Notes: a model not told the origin generated them from the letters alone. Shown: positions 1 to 7,371, counted from the stretch's first letter. The stretch: DNA of 32,960 bases from Cytophagales bacterium (GCA_022360055.1 JAKSDO010000013.1:1-32960); one strand, 5' to 3'. Numbers and translations: made by a program.

Positions 1-20
1 AACGACGTTTATGTTATTTC

Positions 21-132
21 GAGGCTCCTATCTTGTCATCTCGACGTCAGGAGAGACCTGGCTTATTCGTGGTGGGCCGGTGTTGATTGAACCGGATTTC
101 TCACTCCGTTCGAAATGATACTTTTTACTTCA
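21..132 (-). repeat. dispersed palindromic repeat, copy 1
   Basis: The reverse complement of this stretch matches 15288-15401 over about 110 bases, including the segments TTTCGAACGNAGTGAGAAAT, GGTTCAATCAACACCGG and TCTCCTGACGTCGAGATGAC. The two ends are themselves imperfect inverted repeats of each other, so a single strand could fold back. It lies outside any gene. It resembles the non-coding REP-like palindromes scattered through Bacteroidota intergenic regions; that family placement is inference. Confidence 0.8.
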
Positions 133-202
133 CACTGGAAAAAATATTTAGGTATGATTTCCCAAATCCCACAGAAATACCGATTGATCCCTGATTACTA
201 GA

Positions 203-267
203 GGACCGGCAGCTTCTATATAGCAGGCTTTTGGTCGAACAATGAGATTTTTAATCCCAGCCGGTCC
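203..267. other. long-loop hairpin with GGACCGGC/GCCGGTCC arms
   Basis: GGACCGGC at 203-210 is perfectly complementary to GCCGGTCC at 260-267, and the pairing extends imperfectly outward (CTAGA against CTGG). The 49-base spacer is AT-rich. It has no adjacent U-tract on either strand, so it is not a standard terminator. The function is unknown. Confidence 0.4.
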
Positions 268-569
268 CTGGTAACGGAGTGTTCTCTTAAAAGTGACTAT
301 TAATCTAATACACTTTCAAAAATTTTAATTTCTATTATAATTTCCGATCATCGAGATTTTCAAAAACAGACCGATTTTATTTTTTTATCTCGTACCAACA
401 CGTATGTTTTTTGGGGATTCCCCTCAGGGTTTTGAAGAGATCCCAATGCCGCTCAAAAAGATGGCATAACCCCCGGGACAAAAAACGTTGCTCCGGTGAC
501 AGGAAGAGGATACGATATCAACCGGAATGAAGTTTTTATCGAATCTCCGGGATCATGAAATTTGGCGGA

Positions 570-1712
570 TCAGGGTATTTTAATGAAGTTTGTCTTATAC
601 GCAAGAGAATGATTCCGCACATTGACAAAATAAATTCCACTTTTCAGGCTTGTGATATCAAATTCAATTTTATTGAAATACCTCTTAACCGGCAGATCAA
701 ATTGTTGTCCAAAACTATTGAAAATAAGCACCTCCAGATTTTGGATGTTGCCCGATTTCAAAGTAAAACTGTCGAATGCAGGATTGGGATAACTATTAAT
801 TGCATCTTTAGTTAAAAAAGAATTTACAACGATTATGTCGGAATATGAAAATGTACCATCATAATCGGTTTGTTTCAATCTGTAATACACCGTTCCGATG
901 GGCGGATTGGAATCCGTATAACTATACTTCAAAACAATTGAGCTATTCCCGGCACCTTTGGTTTCGTGAATAATTTCCCATTGAATGCCATTTGAGGACC
1001 GCTCAATGGTAAAAAAATCGTTATTGATCTCAGAGGCCGTACTCCAATAAATGTCGATACCATTCCTGACAGGAACTCCATAAAAACTGATGAGCTCTAT
1101 CGGCAGAAGACAACCCGAACCTGCACAGCAATCGGCCCCTGAATCGGTACATCCAAAAATACTGCCTCCGTCATTATTAAGCGTACCGCCAACTTCAATA
1201 TTGCCGGAACCGGAAATTGTCACCTTATTAGACATATCTCCATCAATGCTGACCAAGCCATTGATCGTGATGGTTGCGGGGTTATCATCGCTCGTCCAAT
1301 AACCTGCCCAATTTAGTGCACCCCCGGAATTAACGGTAAAAGTCCCTTTCTCGATCTTAAACTCCTTCCCGGAATCGGTTCCGGTTATGGTGCCGTTAAC
1401 TATGAGCGTACCGCCCTCCTTTATGGTAATTACTTCATTGGTTGTTAAAGTAACTCCACTATTAATCGTTAGTGTGAGTCCATTATTAATTATCAAAGGA
1501 TCTGTTATGGTAGAGTTATGCGCCAATATTGCGGATTGATTCATATCATAATCCGGAGCAGTTCCCGTCCAGTCGGAATCGCTTGTCCAATCAGGATTTG
1601 TTGTAGTTGAAGTGGTCTGGGCAAATGAACTTATGGAAACAATACACCATATAGCAAATACCAATATCCCGGTATTAAGATTATTAATCTTTACGATTGA
1701 ATGGGTTGACAT
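570..1712 (-). CDS. secreted protein with T9SS type A sorting domain
   Basis: This 380-residue protein starts with a signal peptide (charged n-region, hydrophobic stretch around residues 14-30, likely cleavage after SSFA). Residues about 45-190 are rich in short Thr/Asn/Gly-rich beta repeats (TITIN, LTINSG, GGTLIVNG), as in right-handed beta-helix cargo. A short Cys-rich patch (about 187-202) precedes a LLPIELISFYG segment and a fibronectin-like domain of the sort common in Bacteroidota secreted proteins. The last ~75 residues, beginning YPNPAFDSF and ending in GIYFVNVRN and FIKIP, match the Por/type IX secretion C-terminal sorting domain. It is probably exported across the outer membrane and attached at or released from the surface. 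The passenger function cannot be read from sequence, and no catalytic motif is visible. It appears monocistronic. Confidence 0.85.
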   Translation of the reverse strand: MSTHSIVKINNLNTGILVFAIWCIVSISSFAQTTSTTTNPDWTSDSDWTGTAPDYDMNQSAILAHNSTITDPLIINNGLTLTINSGVTLTTNEVITIKEGGTLIVNGTITGTDSGKEFKIEKGTFTVNSGGALNWAGYWTSDDNPATITINGLVSIDGDMSNKVTISGSGNIEVGGTLNNDGGSIFGCTDSGADCCAGSGCLLPIELISFYGVPVRNGIDIYWSTASEINNDFFTIERSSNGIQWEIIHETKGAGNSSIVLKYSYTDSNPPIGTVYYRLKQTDYDGTFSYSDIIVVNSFLTKDAINSYPNPAFDSFTLKSGNIQNLEVLIFNSFGQQFDLPVKRYFNKIEFDITSLKSGIYFVNVRNHSLAYKTNFIKIP

Positions 1713-1853
1713 AAGACAATTTGTGGTTGGATTTATTTATCTCATTTTAACTTGGCTCATAAATATATAGAAAATTTCTAATAAATGTAACACGCATTAC
1801 ATAGTTCAGGAATTGAATGAACTGGTGATGAGAACCATCTCATCCGGCCTTCC

Positions 1854-2039
1854 CTACTTAAATAAATCCGCTTTTTTGTTCGGCTCGCACAGATTGATGA
1901 AGCCTCCAACTTTATCAACTGCATCGGGACCGTTTGTATCGATCATTTTTGCAGCTTGCTCAGGCTTTAGAGGTTGCTCGATGTGATGCCTCCTCGGCAC
2001 AACAATAATGTATTCTTTGGCGCTTTTTGAAAATGGTTT
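1854..2039 (-). pseudogene. remnant of a small gene, or a GTG-started ORF of 48 aa
   Basis: The minus strand is open for 61 codons between a TGA (2040-2042) and a TAG (1854-1856). The reading is protein-like, with pieces such as KEYIIVVPRRHHIEQPLKPE and AAKMIDTNGPDAVDKVGGFI followed by a Cys-containing, Lys-rich end. There is no ATG before the middle of the frame (1944-1946); a GTG in the IIVV stretch would give about 48 residues. The 5' end abuts the map promoter on the other strand. I read it as a truncated gene that lost its start, or a small gene with a non-ATG start. I do not recognise the family. Confidence 0.45.
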
Positions 2040-2056
2040 TCAAGGTATTAACTTTG
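2027..2056 (+). promoter_or_regulatory. Bacteroidota-type promoter of map
   Basis: TTG at 2027-2029 is followed after 19 bases by TAACTTTG at 2049-2056. This matches the Bacteroidota sigma-A consensus TTG-N19-21-TAnnTTTG. Transcription would start near 2062, giving a leader of about 30 nt before the map start codon. Confidence 0.6.
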
Positions 2057-2093
2057 CACCTGTTTTTCGAATTACGAACCAAGGATAATATTT

Positions 2094-2876
2094 ATGATAA
2101 AGCTGAAATCCAGGGAGGAAATAGAATTAATGAGGGAGAGCGCACAACTGGTATCTAAAACTCTCGGAATGCTGACACCGGAAATCAGACCGGGTGTTAC
2201 GACGCTTTATCTCGATCAGCTCGCGGAAACATTCATCAAAGACCACCGGGCAGTTCCCGGGTTTTTAGGCCTTTATGATTTCCCAAATTCCCTGTGCATC
2301 AGTGTAAATGAACAGGTTGTTCACGGCATACCAAACGATAAGCCCTTGCGGGAAGGCGACATTGTTTCCATAGATTGCGGCGTTTTAAAAAACGGGTATT
2401 ACGGTGATCACGCATACACGTTTCCCGTAGGGGAAATTTCAACGGAAACTAACCGGTTGCTGGAAGTTACCAAGGAAAGTCTTTATCTGGGGATCGAGCA
2501 GATTTCTGCCGGCAAGCGCATAGGAGATGTCAGTTATGCCATCCAGCGACATACCGAAAAATATGGATATGGCGTAGTTCGCGAATTGGTCGGTCACGGA
2601 TTAGGAAAAGAGATGCACGAATCACCGGAAGTTCCGAACTACGGAAAACGAGGGAGAGGGCCCGTAATAAAAAACGGACTTGTGCTGGCAGTTGAGCCTA
2701 TGATAAATATGGGTACAAGAAAGGTAAAACAGCTAAACGACGGTTGGACAATCGTAACTGCCGACGGAAGACCATCGGCTCATTTCGAGCATAACGTAGC
2801 TGTGGTCGATGGGAAGGCCGATATATTATCCACCTTCGATTATATTGAAGAAGCATTGGAAAAAGTAAATAATTAA
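2094..2876 (+). CDS. map: type I methionine aminopeptidase
   Basis: This 260-residue enzyme removes the initiator methionine from nascent cytoplasmic proteins. The dinuclear metal site of the pita-bread fold is complete: Asp in SIDCGVL, Asp in GDHAYTF, His in VGHGLGKEMHE, Glu in AVEPMIN and Glu in HFEHNVAV. The length fits the bacterial type I enzyme without N-terminal extension. The start ATG at 2094 sits about 38 bases after a good promoter element and follows an A-rich leader with no Shine-Dalgarno, as usual in this phylum. In many Bacteroidota map lies within the ribosomal protein cluster; here it stands apart and is followed after 11 bases by a NUDIX hydrolase with which it is probably cotranscribed. 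A second map copy elsewhere in the genome is possible. Confidence 0.96.
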   Translation: MIKLKSREEIELMRESAQLVSKTLGMLTPEIRPGVTTLYLDQLAETFIKDHRAVPGFLGLYDFPNSLCISVNEQVVHGIPNDKPLREGDIVSIDCGVLKNGYYGDHAYTFPVGEISTETNRLLEVTKESLYLGIEQISAGKRIGDVSYAIQRHTEKYGYGVVRELVGHGLGKEMHESPEVPNYGKRGRGPVIKNGLVLAVEPMINMGTRKVKQLNDGWTIVTADGRPSAHFEHNVAVVDGKADILSTFDYIEEALEKVNN

Positions 2877-2887
2877 AACGACCATTC

Positions 2888-3436
2888 TTGAATTTTTGCA
2901 GTAATTGCGGCAGCAATCATATTCAATTTACAATTCCCGAGGGCGATAGCTTTCACCGGCACGTTTGCAGTAAATGCGGCAAGGTTTTTTATGATAATCC
3001 TCGAATAATCGTAGGATGCTTGCCGGTACACGAATCCAAAATAATGCTGTGTAAAAGGGCAATTCAACCGCAGTACGGATTGTGGAATCTACCGGCAGGG
3101 TTCCTGGAAAATAATGAAAAACCGGAAGAAGGGGCAATAAGGGAAACCCTGGAAGAGTCCCTGGCAAACGTGGAAATAATAAAACTTCACTGCGTGTTTA
3201 GCTTGCCGAAAGTAAACCAGGTATACCTTCATTTTTTGGCCAAACTGCAAGAAAAGCGCTTTGGTCCTACAGGCGAAAGCCTGGATGTAAAACTGTTCGG
3301 AGCAGATGAGATCCCGTGGAAAAGCATTGCATTTCATTCATCGACTTACGCACTTGAGAAGTATCTCGAGCATGGAGCTCAATACGAAGGAGTGCATATC
3401 GGAAGCTATGACGGAAAGCAAAAATGGGAACAATAA
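2888..3436 (+). CDS. NUDIX hydrolase with N-terminal zinc ribbon
   Basis: This 182-residue protein starts at TTG (2888). No ATG lies upstream in frame, and the zinc ribbon begins at once (NFCSNCG, then CSKCGKVF), so the start looks right. The NUDIX box runs from GFLENNEKPEEG through the catalytic core RETLEES and fits GX5EX7REXXEE. The zinc ribbon plus NUDIX layout is that of the NADH pyrophosphatase/ADP-ribose pyrophosphatase branch. The SQPWPFP motif of true NudC enzymes is absent, so the substrate is open; a nucleoside diphosphate derivative is likely. It follows map by 11 bases and ends directly against the convergent rhodanese gene, with no base between the two stop codons. Confidence 0.88.
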   Translation: MNFCSNCGSNHIQFTIPEGDSFHRHVCSKCGKVFYDNPRIIVGCLPVHESKIMLCKRAIQPQYGLWNLPAGFLENNEKPEEGAIRETLEESLANVEIIKLHCVFSLPKVNQVYLHFLAKLQEKRFGPTGESLDVKLFGADEIPWKSIAFHSSTYALEKYLEHGAQYEGVHIGSYDGKQKWEQ

Positions 3437-3859
3437 TCACCTGACAAGTTTCACTCCTGCCCCGGTTAAATAATTGATCCCCCCTTCCAGATTACAAACT
3501 TTTTTGAACCCGCTTTGCAACATATAATTAACTGCCTTTCTACTGCGGATGCCGGTCTTACAATACACGAAATATGATTTGTTCTTATCCAACTCATTGA
3601 TTCTCTTCTTGAAATCCTTTTGATACACATCGATGATGATGGCATTTTCCAGATGGCCGCGATCAAATTCTCGCTGCGTACGGACATCAATAATTATCGC
3701 CTGCCGGGTATCGGTTTCTAAATATTCCTTTGCACTCATATTGCAACCGGAAGCGGTTTCCACAGCGCCACCGCTTCTATAAATTCTCGATGCCATGAAT
3801 ATCAATAAAACGGGCGCTATAAAGATTAAAACGTTTTTCAAAACAACGGTCTTCATCAA
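3437..3859 (-). CDS. membrane-anchored single-domain rhodanese
   Basis: This 140-residue protein has an N-terminal hydrophobic segment (about residues 8-25), a signal anchor or cleaved signal, followed by one rhodanese domain. The active-site loop is CKTGIRSR, with the catalytic Cys in VYCKTG, preceded by the IIDVRTQREFDRGHL motif. It would accept and pass sulfane sulfur outside the inner membrane. Its start overlaps the stop of the upstream YeeE-type gene (ATGA), so the two are translationally coupled. That suggests it hands sulfur to, or takes it from, the transporter. It is the last gene of the sulfur island. Confidence 0.9.
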   Translation of the reverse strand: MMKTVVLKNVLIFIAPVLLIFMASRIYRSGGAVETASGCNMSAKEYLETDTRQAIIIDVRTQREFDRGHLENAIIIDVYQKDFKKRINELDKNKSYFVYCKTGIRSRKAVNYMLQSGFKKVCNLEGGINYLTGAGVKLVR

Positions 3860-4266
3860 TGTGGTAATCGATCTCTTAACAGTCCATAGGTCCAGGCACC
3901 TAACAAGGCAAATATCAGCGTAACTACAAATACGCTATATCCATTTCCAATAATCGCGAAAATCGGCCCCGGGCACGCTCCGGTCAGGGCCCAGCCAAGA
4001 CCAAACATAGCCCCTCCGATCAGTATCCCCTTGTTGTACGGTTTGGTCGGAAAGATGATATCTTCGCCGTTTACAGACTTCAGCTTTAACTTTTTAACTA
4101 ACATGATGGAAGCCGCCCCGACGATTACAGCCGATCCGATTATGCCGTACATATGAAAGGACTGAAAACGGAACATTTCCTGAATTCTAAACCATGAAAT
4201 CACTTCGGCCTTTGTAAGAATAATTCCAAATACGATTCCATAGACGACAAACTTAATATTTTTCAT
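3856..4266 (-). CDS. YeeE/YedE-type transporter subunit (DUF6691-like half)
   Basis: This 136-residue integral membrane protein has about four hydrophobic segments and the signature GLGWALTGACPGP (about residues 90-102), with a conserved Cys. It corresponds to the C-terminal half of the fused YeeE/YedE (TsuA-like) thiosulfate/sulfur-compound transporters. The other half is encoded just upstream at 4456-5013. The start codon lies exactly at the end of a 90-nt-class dispersed repeat (4267-4355). The 3' end overlaps the rhodanese gene by four bases. Moving sulfur-containing anions or persulfide sulfur into the cell is the family role; the exact substrate is not shown by sequence. Confidence 0.88.
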   Translation of the reverse strand: MKNIKFVVYGIVFGIILTKAEVISWFRIQEMFRFQSFHMYGIIGSAVIVGAASIMLVKKLKLKSVNGEDIIFPTKPYNKGILIGGAMFGLGWALTGACPGPIFAIIGNGYSVFVVTLIFALLGAWTYGLLRDRLPH

Positions 4267-4355
4267 ATGTTTATATTTTTTTAGATTGCGACACGCAGAG
4301 ATATATAGTCATGCTCTTGTGTGTCCCAAAATCGCTCCGGCCGTGCCGGTTTCAT
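4267..4355 (-). repeat. start-codon-linked repeat, copy B (89 nt)
   Basis: Read in gene direction, this begins ATGAAACCGG and ends AAAAATATAAACAT directly before the ATG of the YeeE-type gene. It aligns with 13791-13880, 32769-32858 and 32859-32948. The first hairpin is CCGGC-ACG-GCCGG; in the other copies it is CCGGT-NNG-ACCGG, which is a compensatory T-A to C-G change. The second hairpin has outer arms GACAC/GTGTC. The 13-base sequence TAAACATATGAAA occurs at both borders (4350-4362 and 4261-4273), as if the start-codon region had been duplicated. This is the most diverged copy, with one base missing near its end. Confidence 0.8.
4281..4355 (-). CDS. possible 24-residue peptide encoded in repeat copy B
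   Basis: The ATG that opens the repeat starts a 24-codon frame ending at TAA (4281-4283), 14 bases before the YeeE-type start codon. The peptide opens MKPARPERFWDTQEHDYISL and parallels the frames in the other repeat copies (pattern MxPxxPEx, then a short linker, then D-Y/C-I-A/S-L). It could be a leader peptide or an accident of a conserved RNA/DNA element. Differences between copies are often amino-acid-changing, so protein-level selection is not proven. Confidence 0.35.
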   Translation of the reverse strand: MKPARPERFWDTQEHDYISLRVAI

Positions 4356-4455
4356 ATGTTTAAAATTTGCAGAAACCTCGCCATGCGCCGTTGATCATCG
4401 TTATCCAGTGTATTTCAATAATTATCCCGGGCATCGCCTGTTTCATAGGTGCTTC

Positions 4456-5013
4456 TCAGAATATAAGAGGTAAAAGAAAATGGGTCATAATCAATCCTCC
4501 TACGAAAAAAGAAACGGTAGCTGCCAGGGAGGCAAATTGCAAATTTGATAATCCTGATATGGAATGCCCGGACGTACATCCATTGGCATACCGCGTTCCA
4601 AAACCAACCAAAAAACCTCCTAATACCATAAATATAAATCCCCGGGGGCTCAACAATACATCCCAGCTAAATATATCTCCGGGCAAATACGAGCTGAAAT
4701 CTTCCACACCCAACAACGACAAATCCTCAACCGTTTGAATGGAAAGATCAACCTTTCCGGTCTCCATCATAAAATGACTTGCCAGGAATCCGCCAATAAC
4801 TATTCCGGCGACATAAAACAAGTTCCATTTTTCACTTTTCCAGTCATACTTGAAATAATTAATTTTCATGGGCATGCACATAGCGCATATATGTCTCAGG
4901 GAAGATGAGATTCCAAAGTTCTTATTTCCAAATATCAATAAAAGCGGCACAAACAATCCGATCAAGGGGCCGGCTACATACCAGGGCCATGGTTCTTTCA
5001 GAAAATCAATCAT
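4456..5013 (-). CDS. YeeE/YedE family sulfur transporter subunit
   Basis: This 185-residue membrane protein has about four to five hydrophobic segments. The family signature RYANGCTSGHSISG (about residues 142-155) contains the conserved Cys thought to relay sulfur in YeeE/TsuA proteins. A second Cys pair lies in the loop HICAMCMP (about 42-49). It corresponds to the N-terminal half of fused YeeE; its partner half is the next gene downstream, separated by 189 bases holding the dispersed repeat and a 28-codon ORF (4360-4446). A terminator lies upstream (5081-5120), so the pair is probably transcribed separately from the dioxygenase genes. A 10-base palindrome CGTTTAAACG (5022-5031) sits just upstream of the start. 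Confidence 0.9.
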   Translation of the reverse strand: MIDFLKEPWPWYVAGPLIGLFVPLLLIFGNKNFGISSSLRHICAMCMPMKINYFKYDWKSEKWNLFYVAGIVIGGFLASHFMMETGKVDLSIQTVEDLSLLGVEDFSSYLPGDIFSWDVLLSPRGFIFMVLGGFLVGFGTRYANGCTSGHSISGLSNLQFASLAATVSFFVGGLIMTHFLLPLIF

Positions 5014-5080
5014 TGCTGTTTCGTTTAAACGCGCATAATTAGAATAAAAAACCGAATTATGAAAGATTTGTTAACCGGAT

Positions 5081-5120
5081 TGCAAAATATAAGGGTATAA
5101 GATCATCTCCCATACCCTTA
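5081..5120 (-). terminator. rho-independent terminator after the cytoplasmic rhodanese
   Basis: On the minus strand a perfect 9-bp stem (ATACCCTTA at 5112-5120 with TAAGGGTAT at 5090-5098) is followed by a T-rich run (TTATATTTT). It lies 26 bases after the stop codon of the rhodanese gene at 5146-5511. Confidence 0.7.
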
Positions 5121-5145
5121 CAGTTAAAGGTCAGTTATTGGATAA

Positions 5146-5511
5146 CTATTCAACTTCACCCGTCCATCCCATCATACCCATCTGTACATTATGCACATTT
5201 TTAAAGCCCATGTTCATCATCTGACTACAGGCAGTGCGACTTCTGTTGCCGCTTGCGCAGTAAACATAGTAGGCTTTTTCCTTGTCGAAGAATTCCAATT
5301 TGCTCACAAAGTCCGGTCCCATCAGGTTGATGTTTTCCGAATTCGGAATGTGCCCGCTGGCATGCTCCCCTTCTGTGCGTACGTCGATGAGTCCGATATT
5401 GTCGCCTTCCCGGGCAATGATTTGCTCCAGTTCTCCACATTCTACGGTATTGTAAGTCGCTTTCGTTTTTGCGAATAAATTCATAAATGCATTCATTTTA
5501 ATTTGTTTCAA
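5146..5511 (-). CDS. cytoplasmic rhodanese-like sulfurtransferase
   Basis: This 121-residue single rhodanese domain has no signal peptide. The motif GLIDVRTEGEHASGHIP leads to the active-site loop CASGNRSRTA with the catalytic Cys in YYVYC. It would shuttle sulfane sulfur in the cytoplasm, for instance between persulfides and thiosulfate. It begins 6 bases after the stop of the persulfide dioxygenase/rhodanese gene and is followed by a clear terminator, so these two form one transcription unit, possibly with the arsR-type gene. In-frame ATGs at codons 6 and 10 are alternative starts. Confidence 0.9.
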   Translation of the reverse strand: MKQIKMNAFMNLFAKTKATYNTVECGELEQIIAREGDNIGLIDVRTEGEHASGHIPNSENINLMGPDFVSKLEFFDKEKAYYVYCASGNRSRTACSQMMNMGFKNVHNVQMGMMGWTGEVE

Positions 5512-5517
5512 GTTATG

Positions 5518-6945
5518 TTAAAGTTTCAAAGACGCTAGTTTTTCCTTTCTTAAAGCGGTCGGACATTTGCCGGCAATTAATTCCACGCCCTCCACGTTTT
5601 TGATTTTTTCAAAACCACCGCGGATATTGATAATGTTCTTGAATCCATTGTTTAACAGAATCGAAGATGCAATCATAGAGCGGTAGCCCCCGGCACAGTG
5701 AATGACGTATTTTTGATTTTTATCCAGCTCATCCAGACGATCTCCCAGTTCGACAAGTGATATATTTATGGCCCCGGAAACATGCTCAGTCTCCGCTTCA
5801 GTGCTTCTTCTGACATCCAGTACCCCGTAGCCATTATCTATATAATTCAATAGTTCTTCAGGTGCAATAGAAGTCACTTTTCTGACAGCTTTTTCCGATT
5901 TCTTCCAGGTTTCCACGCCTCCCTCCAAATATCCGGCAACATTTTCAAATCCTACTCTGGCCAGTCTTAATACAGACTCATATTCCTTGTCGGGTTCGGT
6001 GATCAAAACCAACTGCCGGTCGATTGGAATCAATGATCCGACCCAAACGGCATACTGACCATTCAGTGGAATATTCAGGGAATATCTTAACGATGATTTT
6101 TCAAAAAGGTCTTCGTGTCGGGTATCCAGGACGAGTGCTCCGTTGTTTATGGCCGATTCAAACTGTTTCAGGCTTAACGGATTCAGGTTCCTCTCCAAGA
6201 CCTCGTCGATGTTTTGATACCCCTCCCGGTTTATCCGCGCATTTTCAGGGAAATAGGCCGGCGGAGCTGCGATCCCATCCGTGACTACTTCGATAAATTG
6301 CTCTTTAGTCATTGGCTGAAGGGCATAGTTAAATTTACGCTGATCACCAACGGTCGATACGGTTTCTTTGCTCAGATTCTTGCCACATTGCGATCCGGCG
6401 CCATGCCCCGGATAAACAATAACTTCATCGTCCAATGGCAGAATCTTTGTTTGCAGCGAATCATATAATAAACCCGCAAGATCTTCTTTGGTTAAATCGC
6501 TTTTTACAGCCAGATCCGGTCTTCCCACGTCACCTATGAAAAGTGTGTCGCCGGTAAAAACCGCACGATCGTTTCCCTGCTCATCTTTCAACAGGAACGT
6601 ACTGGACTCCATGGTGTGTCCCGGTGTATGCAAGACCTGGACCTCAACATCTCCCAAACCAAACCGCTCACCGTCCTCTGCGATATAGCTTGAGTAATTG
6701 GGCCTGGCTGTCGGACCAAAAATCAGTTTTGCTCCCGTATGTTTCGCCAAATCAAGATGACCGGAAACAAAGTCGGCATGAAAGTGCGTTTCCATCACAT
6801 ACTTCAGCTTCGCTCCGCGTTTTTTTAAAATCTCCAGATAAGGCTCCGTTTCTCTCATGGGATCAATAATAGCCGCTTCACCTTTTGATTCAATATAATA
6901 GGCAGCTTCTGCCAAACATCCTGTATACAATTGTTCTACGTACAT
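5518..6945 (-). CDS. CstB-like persulfide dioxygenase with two rhodanese domains
   Basis: This 475-residue cytoplasmic protein carries three domains. Residues about 1-230 form a metallo-beta-lactamase fold with THFHADFVSGH (53-63), HTPGHTMES, the Asp in FTGDTLFIGDVGRPDL and YPGHGAGS, typical of ETHE1/PDO iron dioxygenases that oxidise glutathione or low-molecular-weight persulfide to sulfite. Residues about 260-360 form a rhodanese fold whose active-site loop lacks Cys (ITEPDKEYES), a pseudo-rhodanese. Residues about 370-470 form an intact rhodanese with the active loop CAGGYRS. This MBL/pseudo-rhodanese/rhodanese order is that of staphylococcal CstB, which converts persulfide to thiosulfate. 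The His of the second metal position (HADH in human ETHE1) is Phe here (HADF), also as in CstB-like enzymes. The flanking sulfur genes support the role in sulfide detoxification. Confidence 0.92.
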   Translation of the reverse strand: MYVEQLYTGCLAEAAYYIESKGEAAIIDPMRETEPYLEILKKRGAKLKYVMETHFHADFVSGHLDLAKHTGAKLIFGPTARPNYSSYIAEDGERFGLGDVEVQVLHTPGHTMESSTFLLKDEQGNDRAVFTGDTLFIGDVGRPDLAVKSDLTKEDLAGLLYDSLQTKILPLDDEVIVYPGHGAGSQCGKNLSKETVSTVGDQRKFNYALQPMTKEQFIEVVTDGIAAPPAYFPENARINREGYQNIDEVLERNLNPLSLKQFESAINNGALVLDTRHEDLFEKSSLRYSLNIPLNGQYAVWVGSLIPIDRQLVLITEPDKEYESVLRLARVGFENVAGYLEGGVETWKKSEKAVRKVTSIAPEELLNYIDNGYGVLDVRRSTEAETEHVSGAINISLVELGDRLDELDKNQKYVIHCAGGYRSMIASSILLNNGFKNIINIRGGFEKIKNVEGVELIAGKCPTALRKEKLASLKL

Positions 6946-6970
6946 ATTTAAAGCGTTTTTAGTTACATAT

Positions 6971-6986
6971 ATGAAGATTTATTCAT
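6971..6986. promoter_or_regulatory. candidate operator between arsR-type gene and dioxygenase gene
   Basis: ATGAA-gattta-TTCAT is a perfect 5-bp inverted repeat in the 58-base gap upstream of the dioxygenase start, flanked by the looser symmetric pair ACA/TGT. ArsR-family dimers bind dyads of this size. The assignment rests on position and symmetry only. Confidence 0.3.
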
Positions 6987-7003
6987 GTGTTTGGGTAAAA
7001 ATT

Positions 7004-7336
7004 TTACAAAAGTTCACACTTATTCATGCAAGTGATCACTGTAACTACTTCTTTCAGCTTGAGGAAATAATATATGTTTTTACCTTCACGAACACTACCA
7101 AGAATTCCGGACAATTTCATGTTTGAAAGATGATGAGACGTCAGGGACTGCTCGGACCCCAAAAGGTCGCAAATATCATTGACACATAATTTCTCATTGG
7201 CCACTAACAGACTGATGATACTTATCCTCAACGGATGCGCAATGGTCTTGAGAATGAAAGCTACCTGCTCAAGTTTCTTTGAATCCAGGTTTTTCATGAT
7301 CTCTCGCTCACTTATTTGAATTTCGTCTACTTTCAT
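7004..7336 (-). CDS. ArsR-family winged-helix regulator, likely sulfide/persulfide-responsive
   Basis: A compact helix-turn-helix repressor with the ArsR pattern LKTIAHPLRISIISLL and recognition helix QSLTSHHLSNMKLSGIL, followed by the wing GSVREGKNIYYFLK. I chose the ATG at 7336 (110 residues) because it follows AGGAAAG and gives the usual family length. The frame is open up to an ATG at 7381 (125 residues), but that extension is basic and lies in the likely control region. Cysteines occur at KLCVNDICDLL and in the C-terminal CMNKCEL. Sulfide sensors SqrR and BigR use one Cys near each of these places, so persulfide sensing through a disulfide or tetrasulfide bridge is a reasonable inference. 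It precedes the persulfide dioxygenase by 58 bases and presumably represses it. Confidence 0.88.
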   Translation of the reverse strand: MKVDEIQISEREIMKNLDSKKLEQVAFILKTIAHPLRISIISLLVANEKLCVNDICDLLGSEQSLTSHHLSNMKLSGILGSVREGKNIYYFLKLKEVVTVITCMNKCELL

Positions 7337-7371
7337 TTCTTTCCTATGTCGTTTTGATTTTATACGCAAAC

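Larger units (their letters stand above)
1..569. other. gene-free stretch with repeats
   Basis: I see no convincing complete gene here. It holds a dispersed palindromic repeat (21-132) and a long hairpin (203-267). Short open stretches around 400-550 on the plus strand read as protein-like pieces in two different frames, for example a frame ending with the TGA at 555-557. None has a start codon with adequate length, so at most this is decayed coding sequence. Confidence 0.5.

Noticed and set aside
470-515. Possible fifth, decayed copy of the 90-nt repeat (shared TTGCTCCGGT)
   Set aside because: Only about ten bases match; neither the hairpin arms nor the A/T-rich tail can be aligned, and no gene start follows.
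555-815. 86-codon plus-strand ORF overlapping the end of the T9SS protein gene
   Set aside because: It is antisense to a well-supported sorting domain and has no recognisable protein features.
4360-4446. 28-codon ORF between YeeE halves as a real gene
   Set aside because: It starts ATGAAAC like the repeat but matches it at only about 19 of the first 35 bases, and its peptide shows no shared motif; kept only as a comment in the finding on copy B.
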